From Edaphochlamys debaryana (lineage: Eukaryota; Chlorophyta; Chlorophyceae; Chlamydomonadales), in assembly GCA_016858145.1 (NCBI GenBank), contig JAEHOE010000015.1:372001-436000 (forward strand): DNA of 64,000 nucleotides, written 5' to 3'. The position numbers and the translations under genes are program-made. Every line of letters begins with the position of its first letter. Within the stretch, counting starts at the first letter, position 1. Shown piece after piece: positions 1 through 10,042 of this stretch. The notes beneath the pieces were generated by a model that saw only the letters and a list, made by a program, of their open reading frames with translations, did no database searches and had not been told where the DNA came from.

Positions 1-1400
1 GAGCTGTACCAGAAGATGAAGGGCGTGAGTAGTACGGCACCGTACACGGCGTGTACGGCGGGGTGTTCTTAACGCGGGAGCACGCGCTGGCTCGGGCGCG
101 GACTCTCCCAGAGGGGGCGGGACGGGGCAGCGTGTGTACGACCGCTAGCAGTGCTTATTACTTGAAGCGTTCAGGTGTGCCGTACCGGTACGGCATGCGT
201 CACGTGCACCCCCGCCGTCAGTGCTGGCAGTCCGGGGTGACGCCCTAAGGAGATTCCCTACCGCTATGCGTGTGCAGTGTCAGCCCGACAGCATCCCCAC
301 GGTGCCTCGGGTGGGCATGTGGCGGCACGCGCGTTACAAGTACCTCCTGCAGCTGGAGGGCATCACATTCTCCTGCCGCCTGAGCCAGGTGTGTGCTGGG
401 GTGCGCGCGTGCACGCATGCATGCGGCCGTGTGAGCCGGGGAATCCGTAGGTGCGGGGAATAGCCGGCCTGGCCTCAGCCAGGCGTGTGCTTGGGTGGGC
501 GGCCGTGGGAGTGTTACTTATGACAGCTCGGCCTCTCAGTAATGGTTCGTCGCGTACCGGCACCGCTGCAGCCTGCGTTGATCCACTGAAGTTACTACCA
601 CCCCACAAACCTGCCACCCTGTGCGTCCGGCCCCCACCATCTTGCCCCCAGCTGCTGATGACTAACTCGCTGGTGCTGTTCCAGCGGCAGCCCTTCGTTG
701 AGTACTTCTACAGGTGCGTGCCACCGCCCAGGCAGGACGTGCCAGCCTTTGGGCTCTTCCTCACCCCGCACCCCGAGCCCGCACCCCCCGGCCCTTCGAC
801 TCCAAATGCCCCAGCCCCCGCACTCCCCCTTTCCACCGCAGCCTTCGCTGCCCCCTCCCGTCCGCCCCTCCGTAGGTCCCTGCGCCCCTGGGTGCACTAC
901 GTGCCCTTCTGGACCGCCAAGGCCCACTCACGCGGCGACTGGAACAGCCTGGATGACGTGTACGGCGTGATCGATGGGCTGCGGCGGAGGGAGCAGCAGG
1001 ACCCCAAGGAGGTGCACCGGATGGTGGCAGCAGCCAATGCCTTCGCCACCAAGTGGGTCTGGTTAGCGCGTGGGGGTTGCAGGGGGCCAAGGCAGGAGGT
1101 GTCCGGGCATGCCGAGGGCACGGAGGTGCTCGTGAGAGGGCGGGGAAGCGGTGAATGGTGCGACAGCCCAGTTTCACGCCCGGCAGGCAGTCGCGTGACC
1201 TCGATCACTCTGTCGCTTCCCTCGGGCCCACGCCTTTCAGGTTCACGACATCATACGGCCGGGCGCGCTATCTGAAGGATGCCCTGACGGCCTACAAGGA
1301 CCTGTTTCCAGACATGGACCAGTACCTTGCGCAGTTCGTGGAAGGATTGAAGGCCAACGGCACCTGGACTTCTACCGGTGGCCAAGAGCCAACTAGCTGA
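1..1400 (+). CDS. GT90 / CAP10-like glycosyltransferase, C-terminal part (5' end outside window)
   Basis: Seen: exons at about 1-24, 278 (or 284)-388, 652-713, 876-1056 and 1241-1400, with GT donors and AG acceptors, ending at a TGA at 1398-1400. The spliced peptide carries the GT90 core in order: a KYLLQLEGITFSCRL-type segment, then LLMTNSLVLFQ.QPFVEYFY, then LRPWVHYVPFW, followed by a helical AANAFATKW stretch and a C-terminal tail with the YLKDALTAYKDLF helix. Known: this pattern belongs to the GT90 family (KDELC/POGLUT and fungal CAP10), which transfers glucose or xylose in the secretory pathway. Inference: a secretory or cell-surface glycosyltransferase. The N-terminal catalytic part and any signal peptide lie upstream of position 1, so acceptor and donor sugars cannot be judged. 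The exact acceptor of the second exon is uncertain. Confidence 0.72.
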
Positions 1401-2852
1401 GGAGTAGGGGCAAGAAGAGAATCAGTACTCATGCCTTGTGGTGGCCGCTTGCCGGAGAGCTCGCGAGGCGTATGGGGCCAGGGTTGCGTGCCATAGCAGG
1501 CAGGCGTCACAGCCAGCGTTTGAAGCGAGGCAAGTCGGCAGGGGCTGAGGCTGAAGGGCAGAACAGCGTGCAGGTTGGCGTGCAGACACGTAGAGTTCAC
1601 GCGTCAAGGCGACGTGTGAGGGCGGCGGATGTGTTGCTATGACGCCAGGGGGCCCGGTTCGGGTCAAGCTAGTGGGCACCCAGCTATTGACCTTCCAACT
1701 TCCGGGCGATTACTGTACACGTTTGGACGTTCATAAGGCAGCATCCGTTCGTTCATCAGGCACGGTCTGGCGCGCAAATTTGCCTAGTCCGCCGGGCCGC
1801 CCCTTGCCCGGGGCGCTCCATCCCTTGCCGTCTCTGCCTCTCGGCCGCCGCCAAATGCGGGTCGGACGGGCCCCGCCCCGCAAACACTCTTACTCGTACA
1901 CATCCATGAATTAATGCCATGATTGCCATCCACACGCTTAACATGCCGCGGCCAGCTGCGGCATGCAGCACAGCAGCCTCCAAGCCTTCAGACTCCAGCC
2001 CACTATGCGGCTTCTATGTTCGCTCCCTGACAGACTCTCCTCCACCCAGCCGTGCGCACTGTGTCCCCCCGCCTCCCCGCCCCCCTCCTCAGTCCCTGCC
2101 AGTCTGCCAACGCTCAACTTGCTTCTCCGGTCGTCCCCCAGCTGAGCCAGCCGCGCACGCGGACGATGGGGACGAAGGGGCCAGGTGGGCCCCCAGGGCG
2201 CGCCTCCTCTCCTCTCCGAGCTCCTCCCTCCGTCAGCCGCCCTGCGCGCGGCTCCGCCCTTCATCCTCGACCGCCCCGCAAGCCACCCACGCCCCGCCCG
2301 CCTCCCTGTCCGCTGCGACTGTGTACAGTCTGCGCGCCTTGGGCCCGTTGGCGGCCTGCAGGCGCCGCACGTGCGGTGGGCGGCAGGCCAGCACTAGGGG
2401 GCGCTGTGGGCCCAGGGTGCCGCGCGGTGCAGGGGCGAACGCAGGTTCAGAGCGGGCGCCGGGCTGCAGGCCCCCGCTGGCGCCACGGCCAGTGCGCACT
2501 GCACTGTTGGCCGCCCCCGCCCCGACAGCTACGCGGCGCCGGAGCCGGAGCGCAGCCGCTGCTCCTGCCTGCCGAGATACACCTGTGGCCGCATGGGAAC
2601 AAGTTAGCGGTGCAAGCAGACGCCGTGCTGCTGCTCAAGGCGTCGCCGTCCCGCGCGGCCCTCCCGTCATTTGGTTTGCCAGGCCAACGTGTTGGAACGT
2701 GCGGCGCCACTACCAACCCCGCGGGCCCCCGCAGCACCTCAGCACAGCTGCCCTCTGGCCGTGCGTCACCATCACCACAACACACGTGGGGCTCACACTT
2801 GCCCCTGAGGTTGCTTCCAGCGTATGCAGCTATCATGCCTGGCACGCGCACG
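1401..2852. other. Intergenic, no supported gene
   Basis: The long open frames here on both strands are Pro/Arg/Ala-rich, lack recognisable domains and overlap one another, as expected from GC-rich non-coding DNA. It probably holds the 3' UTR of the GT90 gene and the 3' UTR of the opposing gene that ends near 2853. No structured RNA or transposon signature was recognised. Confidence 0.5.
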
Positions 2853-4228
2853 CTAGCTTGGCAGCGATAGCAAGCCCCACGTCAACATCAGCGCTTGCTG
2901 GCACGCTCGCACCTTTGCACGCTTGTGGGCGCTGTCATCCGGGGGCCACCGGCCGCAGCTGTCGCGCACTGCGTAGCCGCTCCCTGTGGGCAGCACCGGC
3001 TCGATGCCGTACTCCTGCATGCTGACGGAGCAGGCTGCCACCTCGTCCGGGTTCCCCACCCAGCCATCTGCCATCAGGAAGACCTCCAGGCGCTTGATCC
3101 GCCCCGTGGCGGGGTCCCGCAGCATGCCCGTGTTGGCCGCCCCCAGCCGCACCAGCACTCTGCACCGTGGGGCCGTTTGCAGCGGGCAGCGGGCAGCGGG
3201 CAGCGGCCAGGGACACATGCGTAACGCTTATGGATGAGGCCGCCTGACTGCACAAGCTGCACTGGGGACCATCTACCGCACATCTCCCTGGCTGCAGGGC
3301 CGCCGTGCGCCCTGGGTTTGTCCCCTGGGCGCCTCACGCAGCCCCACGTGTCCCCTGGGGCGCCCCGTCAAAGGCTTACTTCAGGCTCTGCGCCTTGAGC
3401 GCCAGCTCCTCCACGTGTTCCAAGGCGATGAGGGGCTTGCGCTCCACCAGCACCACTCGCTCCCGCGAGTAGGCCATGCCGTCGACTTCGATCGCCACAC
3501 CCCTCTTGGGGCTGGCGATGCGGCTGTAGCACCAGCGGCTGGCACCTGCAGAGGCAATAGCGGCATCAGCCAAGCCGCAGAACAGCGGAAGGCTGCAGGC
3601 CAGCTGCCAGGGCCACGGCAGCGCTCACGCTACGCCCAGCTGTGCAAGCTGTGCTGGGGGCCGCGGTGGCGCTCACCCTCATCGCCAGCAACCCGCTCCG
3701 TGGCCCACTCCGCGGCTTTGTACTCGTCCGCGGCAGTCCGGCCCTGCTGCCAGCCGGTCAGCGCCTTCAGCTGGAGCAACGCGGGACATGTTGCACACAG
3801 GGTGACTCACCGGGGGCCTGGCCCCCACCCGCCCGCCTACGTCCCTTTGAGGTTTAGGAGGTTGCGGAGCAGCGAACAAACCCCACCTGCTCCTCCTCCG
3901 GCGTGCTTGCCGCCGCATTCACCACCACTGCCAGCCGCATGCCGTCCCGCAGCTCCACATCCTCCACGTCCAGCGCCCCGTCGGCGCAGTCCTCATACTG
4001 CAGGAGCTGAGCCGGCGCAGCGTCCACCGGTAGCACGCGGTAGTACTTCTCGCGGATCAGCTTCTGCTGGAGCTAGCTCAGCCTACGTGGAGAAGAACTA
4101 TCTCAAGCTGTCGCCCGCACAGCGCTGTGCGGGCGACAGCTTGAGATAGTTCTTCTCCACGTAGGCTGAGCGGCCGGCTGAGCGGCCCGTGCGGTTGGGC
4201 CAGAAGACGGTGATGTTTTCTGAGAGAC
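2853..4228 (-). CDS. Unrecognised multi-exon protein, interrupted by a palindrome
   Basis: Seen on the minus strand: an exon from 4228 encoding SENITVFWPNRTG then YVEKNYLKLSP. After the palindrome come an exon of about 4063-3887 (QQKLIREKYYRVLP, ending STPEEEQ), 3770-3677 (LKALTGWQQGRT), and about 3560-3378 (RWCYSRIASPKRG, VVLVERKPLIALEHVEELALKAQ). With a GTAAGC donor near 3378, a final exon from about 3167 continues in phase (VLVRLGAANTGMLRDP, RLEVFLMADGWVGNPDEV) to a stop near 2853. Exons join without frame conflict apart from the palindrome. If the last intron is not used, a TAA at 3376-3378 ends the protein. I do not recognise the family; the amphipathic, charged composition looks like genuine globular protein. 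An upstream 5' end was not found. The inverted copy at 4076-4123 introduces an in-frame stop, so this allele may be a pseudogene or the palindrome may be an assembly artefact. Confidence 0.45.
4076..4171. repeat. Perfect 96-bp palindrome (two 48-bp arms, no spacer)
   Basis: Positions 4124-4171 are the exact reverse complement of 4076-4123, with the axis between 4123 and 4124 and no loop. Symmetry breaks at 4075/4172. On the minus strand the first arm (4171-4124) reads as ordinary coding sequence (SAYVEKNYLKLSP), while the second arm is its inverted copy and puts TAG in frame. One arm is therefore original exon and the other a templated inverted duplication. Confidence 0.95.
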
Positions 4229-4639
4229 CTGCACGTCAAGCAGGAGCACAGGAGCGCATGGCCAGTACCCGTCGCTTCCAGAGCGAGCTCGGGTGGTGCG
4301 TGCCGGCACAGGGCCTCGGTTGCGCAGGTGCCGCCCCGGCTAGGTACCCCGCCTGCCCCGTCACGCCAAGCTCCCCTGCCCCACCCCTCAGCAGCCCCCC
4401 GCTTGACTCCACCTCCCCCGTACGCAAGCGCCTCAAGCAACCGTCTCGGAGAGCGCTGGGGCATCCATGCTGCTCGCGTCACCTCCCGTGCTCCTCACCG
4501 TGGCCCTCAGCCTGCCCCGCCAAGCTGGAAGGCGCGGACTGCCCGGGGCGAGGTGCGCCTGCAGCCGGTGCCAGCAAAGCCGAGGCAGGAAGACCGAGAA
4601 GGCAGATTTACGCGCCGCGACGGTCGCACGAGGGCACCA

Positions 4640-5345
4640 CTATACCCCACCGACCTGCTGGGCATCCCGCGCGTGCGGAAGGTGCCCAGAGACACTGCCC
4701 CGGCACGCCCCGGCACGCCTGACCCTACCCGCCCCACCCCCGCTCCCCCGCACCGTGGAGGGCGTCGCTTAAGATGCGTGAGCTCCTGCCGAAGCCGCGC
4801 CAGGGACAGTCCGTGAGCATCGTGTGCGCCACATGGCGCCGGGCGAGCCCAGACGGAGAGGCACCGGTTGTCCGCACCTGCGCAGTGGGCTGACTGACTC
4901 GGGCCCCAAGCTACATTCCTTCCGCGGAGTCCTCAGCTACGACGGCATCTACACCGATGGCATTAAGCGCGCGGCCGAGCGCGGCCGTTTTTGGGGCCCA
5001 GGTTCCCGAATCGTCCCCAATCCAGGCAGGCCATCAGGACCGAGCTCTCAGCGAGCCACCTCCGCACTCCGTATACGCCAAGGCTCCGAGCGCGACCGCG
5101 CGCACCTCACCATTCGTCCAAAGGTCGAGGCGCTGCAGCTCATCGCGCGTGTGATCATTCTGTTACCGCACTCCCTAGGTATGGGTATATGTAATCCAGC
5201 CTTTTGGAAAACACCGTGGAGTGCCTCCACCTGGTTCGGTTGGGGCTTTCAGGCGCAGCTACGCAAAGTGCGAGAGCACTGTGTCATTGAGAGTGAGCTA
5301 GCAGACAAGGCGGCCGTGGAAGTGGCCGAGGGCGCCCGCAGCTGA
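4640..5345 (+). pseudogene. Possible degraded coding sequence, unidentified
   Basis: Several short plus-strand segments have protein-like composition: TDLLGIPRVRKVPRD near 4650, MRELLPKPRQGQSVSIVCATW from 4773, FRGVLSYDGIYTDGIKRAAERG near 4920, and a terminal REHCVIESELADKAAVEVAEG ending at a TGA at 5343-5345. They lie in different frames and no domain is recognised. They could be exons of a small gene or remnants of another element flanking the LINE 3' end. Nothing else is supported between 4230 and 5345. Confidence 0.2.
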
Positions 5346-5536
5346 GTGAAGCAGCGATTACAGTGGCGAGGGATCGCAACCCACTCGCAATGGCCTGATT
5401 GTGCCAGACCGCACACTGCATGCCCCGATATCGTTCGGGAGCTGCCGATGGATAGCCAGGAATGCCAGAGTGTCAGAGTCGCAGGACAGGCCGAACACCA
5501 ACAACGCCAGGGCACAGCGTGCCAAAACACAACGCA

Positions 5537-8500
5537 CTAGAGCGGCCCGCGATACACCACCTCGCCCTCCGCGGAAGCCGCCAGAAAAGGATGCACAACA
5601 GACACACGGTCCCACTGGGGGGGAGGAAGCTGCAGGGCAGCAAAGCCCCGAAGGCGGGCCCAAAAATCAGCGACAGCAAGAGCAGATACGCGGGCAAGGA
5701 CCCCCGCAGAGACAACAGGAGTACGAACCCCATGAAGGACAGGCCGTGACGCAAACAGGGACCGCCGCCCACACTCCATAGCGGACACGGCAGCAAGCAC
5801 AACAACATCCCAAACCACGGACGACAGCCCAGGGGGGCAGGCGGCAAGCCACAACTGAAAGGGAGTAACTGGAGCCCCAACAGTCGCCGAGAGGACAGAG
5901 ACGACACCATGCGCGACAGGGCAGCCCCAAAAGTGATGCCAGCGGGCAGAGCCCCTCCCCGAGGGATCGACCATGGGGGCGCCACACGCACACACAGGCG
6001 GGACCAGTGCGCGCGCATGCAAGGGGAACGCGGGGAAGCCATCGAGGGCCAGCCGCCAGAGGGCTTCCTTGTGACAGTTGTCCCACTTGAGCGCCCAGAG
6101 ACGAGACAGAGTAGACTGGAGGGTGGCGAGGGCGAGGGCCACCGGGGGAGTGAGGGCCGCCGGGGCGCCAAGGCCGGCAGGCGGGGGCGGGAGCAGCGCA
6201 AGGGAGGAGCAGAAGGCGACATGGCGGGCCCGCAGGGCAGCCCGGGCCGGGCCCAGCTGGAGGGACGTGGCAATCTTGACTGTAAGGGCGCCAAGGGAGA
6301 CGGCGGTGCCGCCAGGGAGGCGCCACCCAAGCGAGCGAATGAGGCGGGCACAGGCATCCGCAGTGGACGGGGGGGGGCCAACCCCCGGGGAGGCAGCCGC
6401 AGCCCGAGTTGCGGCCACCCATGCGGGCGGGATGCACGTGAACACGAGCTGAAGGGACGGGAGGCCCGTGTCGAAGGCGCGGAGCGGAAGGGGCAGGGCG
6501 GAGAGGGGGAGGGCGAGGGCGTCCAAGAGGCGCTGGCGATAGGAGGCGGCGACAGCAAGCCGGTACGGAGGGCACGCATGGAGCGGGGCGGCACCAGCCC
6601 ACTGCGCGGCGAGAGGCGCCATCGCATCCCACGTCCGCACCGCGTCCGCGACGGTGGCGAAGCCACGGACCGAGCGCCAGAGCGGGCAGCGCTGCTCCAG
6701 GCCGCAGCCCGCCGCGTCCGCCAGGAAGGGGTTGCCGAAGAGCGGGGCAGCCGCACACCACGGCCCCGCAGCAGGCGCCGAGAGAGAGCGGATGGGCGGG
6801 AGGAAGGAGAAGGCGCGGACGAGCTGCCGAAGGGCCGGGGACGACGGGAGGGGCAGCTTGCCGAGGCGGTAGACGGCGGGCCGGGGCCCCCCCACGGGCG
6901 GCGGGGAGGGGCGGCCAGCCGTGAGGAGGCATAAGGGGTGGAACTGAGGGTGGAGGCGGCGGAGGAGCGCGTGCGCCACGGGGATCCAGAGCGGCCGGGT
7001 GCGCAGCAAGCCGGGAACGCTGCCCAGCACGCAGCGAGCGGCGGCGACAGCATGGCGAGCCCGGACGTGCTCGGGGAGGGGTAGGAGGCCCATGCCGCCG
7101 GCGGCAGGGGGGAGGGCCAGGGAGGCGTGGCCCAGGCCGACCAGCCAGGCGTGGGGGCGGGCAGCATGGGCGGCGGGGGTGGAGCGCCGGTCGACCAGCG
7201 CGGCGGTGAAGCGCACGAGGTCGGCGAGGGCAGCGCCAGCGGGGAGGCCAAGGAACTCCGCGAGGTACAGGAGCTTGCTAAGGCCGTACCCAGAAGCGGC
7301 GAAGGCACGGCCAAAGGCGGAGAGGGGGAGGGCGGCGACCAGCGTGTAGGCTCGCCAGACACCAGCGAGGCGGCCAGGCCAGGGGGAGGGGGCGCCGGGG
7401 CCGCTGGGGAACGGGACACCCAGCGCCACAGCCGACGCGACGACGCGTGGGGGAGGCGCGGGCGGGGCGGACGGGATGGGCGGGGGGGCAGGTGGGAGGA
7501 CGCCGGCGGGGACGGGGGGAGGAGGCGGCGGGGTCCTCGCACCGCGGCCACGGGAGGTGGGCGACGGTGAGCGGCGGCGGCGGCGGGACGGGGGAGGGGC
7601 GGCAGGGGCCGGGGCGGCCACAGCAGGGGCCGCCGCAGGGGCCGCAGGCAGCGGGGGAGGGGGAGCGGGTGCACCAACACAGAGGTACTTGACCTTGTCC
7701 AGATTCAGCCGCTGCCCCGACGCTGCCCCAAAGGTGTCCATGTGGGCGAGGAAGGCGGGGATGGCCGCCAGGGAGGGGAGGACGGGCTGGCCGTCGTCAG
7801 CGTACTGGGCTGCAGTGATGGTGAGGCCGTCAAGGGTGATGCCAACGTGGTTGGACTTGAGCCACGAGAGGAGCGCCTGGGCAATAAAGAGGTATAGCAG
7901 GGGGGAGAGAGGGCAGCCCTGCCGGACGCCGGCGGCAATGGGGACGGGGGCAGAGGTGTAGCCGTTGACCAGGGCGGACGAGCGGGCCCCAGCCAGCAGG
8001 GTCCACGCCCAGGACAGGAGGCCAGGGCCGGCCCCAGTGGTGGCCATGGCGGCGAGGAGGAAGCCGCGATCAATGGTGTCGTACGCCTTGTAGAAGTCCA
8101 GGAACGCGACCACGGCGGAGCCGCCGGACGCAGCGAGGAGCTCGGGCAGGAGTTGCAGGAGCAAGACATTGTCGGCAATGAGCCGGTCCGGGAGGTAGGC
8201 GGTTTGCTCTGGGTCCAAGCAGGCCCCAAGGAGGGGCGACAGGCGGCGACTCAGGACGCGGGCAAGGGTGCGGTAGTCGGTGTCCAGGAGGGTGATGGGG
8301 CGATAGTTGGCGGCGTCGGCAGGATCCGGGGGACGGGCGGGATCGGGGCCGGCCTTGGGGAGGCTGACGATAACGCCGTCGAGGAAGCCAGCTGGCAGAG
8401 CGCCTGTGGCGCCAATGGCGGAGAAGAGGCGGGCGAGGATGGGAGAGAAGGTGCCCGAGAAGCTGTGATACAGGCCAGGCGGGAGCCCGTCCCGCCCAGG

Positions 8501-10040
8501 AGAGGCGGCGGGGCGAGCGGCCGCCAGCGAGGCGGCGACCTCGTCGGCGGAGACAAGGAAGGAGCCGGCAGCCGCCGCCCCCGCCGGGTCCAGGCGAACC
8601 CCGGAGGCCTGCAGCGCCGCAAGGACCTGGGCACGGGCGCCGGGATTGGGGGCGGGCGCCGAGCAGACGCGCTGCCAGAAGGCAGCGACCACTGCAGGGA
8701 GCCGGCGGGGGTCGGTCACGTAGGTGCCGTCGGGGCAGCGCAGGGCGGTGACAGGGGGGGCGGCAGCGTGGGGACGCAGGTGCTGGGTGATGGCGGGGGA
8801 GGGGCGCTCCCCCGTGCCCAGCCAGGCATGGTGGGTACGCCGGGCAAGGCGCGTGGCGCCGGCAGCTGCAGCTGCGGCGGCGGCGCCGTGGGCCGCCACA
8901 GCGGCAGGGACAGCAGCTGCGTCGCCCGCCTCCACGGCGGCGAAGGCAGCCTCAGCCACCGCACGAGCGGCAGCTTCAGCATCGGAGGCAGCCAGGCGGC
9001 GGGAGCGGGCTTGGTCGTTGAGGGCACGAGCGGTGGCGGCGACAGCCCGCTTGAAGGAAGGCCACCAGAGGAGCAAGGCGCTGTCGGCGACGGGGGCCGC
9101 CGCGACCGCGGGGGCAAGCCAGGCTTGGAAGGCGTCGACCAGGTCGGGGTGATCAAGAAAGTACAGGCGCGTGCGGCGCAGTCCGGGGCCGAGCGGCGGG
9201 GCCGCAGGGGAAGGGCGAAGGCGGCAGACAAGGAGCCGGTGGTCAGAGGCGCTGCCCGGAGCCGTGCCACAGGCCGGCAGGAAGGGGAGGAGGGCTGCGG
9301 AGGCGTGGAAGCGGTCGAGGCGGGAGCCAGAAGCGCCGCGGACGCAGGTGTAGACACGGCGGGAGGGGTGAAGAAGGCGGAACACATCACCCAGGCCGGG
9401 GCAGGCAGCACCGAAGGCGGCGGCCGTGCGCACGTCAGGCGCGCGTCCTCCGGCGCCGGCCGTGCTGTCCAGGGCGGGGGAGCAGACGAAGTTGAAGTCA
9501 CCAGCCCAGAGATGGAGCCCCGGGCCCTGGGCAAGGGGCTGAAGGCGGTCTGCAATGAAGGCGCGCTGCAGGGTGGGTTTGCCGCTGGGCAGGTAGGCGG
9601 AGAGGAGGCGCACGGTGTGGCCCCCCCCAGGAGACGGGGAGGTGGAGGAGGCGCCCATCCGGGGAGGCGACAGGAGCGGCCGCCCCCCCGGGGAAGGTGA
9701 GCGCGCCGGTGGTGAGCAGGGATCGCCGAATCAGGATGGCAGTGCCCCCGGAGAAATTATTCGGAGCAGGCGCCCAGAAGGCGTGCCAGAGGCCGCAGTG
9801 CAGGCTGGAGGCGACGGCACCCAGGGCCGTCGCGGCAGCGGCTTGGGCAGAGGCGGGAATCCACGTTTCCTGGAGGCAGACAATGTCCAGGCGCTGCCGA
9901 TGCCAGAGGAGAGCGTGCCGTGCCAGCTGGGTGGGGGGCCCATGCAGCCCGCCGGGCCCAAGGAGCCCGCGCACATTGTGGGAGCCAACCCGCAAGGGGC
10001 GAGCCGCGCGGGGCGCGGCGGGGGGCGCGGCTTGCGCCAT
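5537..10040 (-). CDS. LINE ORF2: APE endonuclease + reverse transcriptase (one frameshift)
   Basis: The start ATG is at 10040-10038. Endonuclease motifs in order: RVGSHNVRGL (metal-binding Asn), DIVCLQETW (Glu), then after the frameshift WAGDFNFV and ASDHRLLV (catalytic Asp/His). RT motifs: FLDFYKAYDTID (motif A), GVRQGCPLSPLLYLF (motif B), QYADDGQPVL (catalytic YADD) and GQRLNLDKVKYL (motif D). A C-terminal CACG...HHFWGCPVAH Cys/His cluster follows, and the stop is at 5537-5539. The reading frame changes at an 8-nt C run at 9621-9628 (G on the coding strand). One G fewer would fuse LPVSWGG to HTVRLLSAYLP and restore the endonuclease. All catalytic residues of both domains are otherwise intact, so the copy is young. 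It copies the element by target-primed reverse transcription. Confidence 0.92.
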
Positions 10041-10042
10041 TA
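10038..10042 (-). promoter_or_regulatory. TAATG stop/start overlap between LINE ORF1 and ORF2
   Basis: On the minus strand 10042-10038 reads TAATG: the ORF1 TAA shares its last A with the ORF2 ATG. The identical arrangement drives termination-reinitiation of ORF2 in the insect LINE SART1. Here the mechanism is inferred by analogy. Confidence 0.75.

Noticed and set aside
1919..3025. 368-aa plus-strand open frame
   Set aside because: Low-complexity Ala/Arg/Pro composition with overlapping frames on both strands and no domain; not supported as a gene.
5473..7680. 735-aa minus-strand open frame
   Set aside because: Ser/Pro/Arg-rich alternative frame of the LINE ORF2 RT region; no domain and lies within a proven coding frame.
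8153..9700. 515-aa plus-strand open frame
   Set aside because: Gly/Arg-rich antisense shadow of LINE ORF2.
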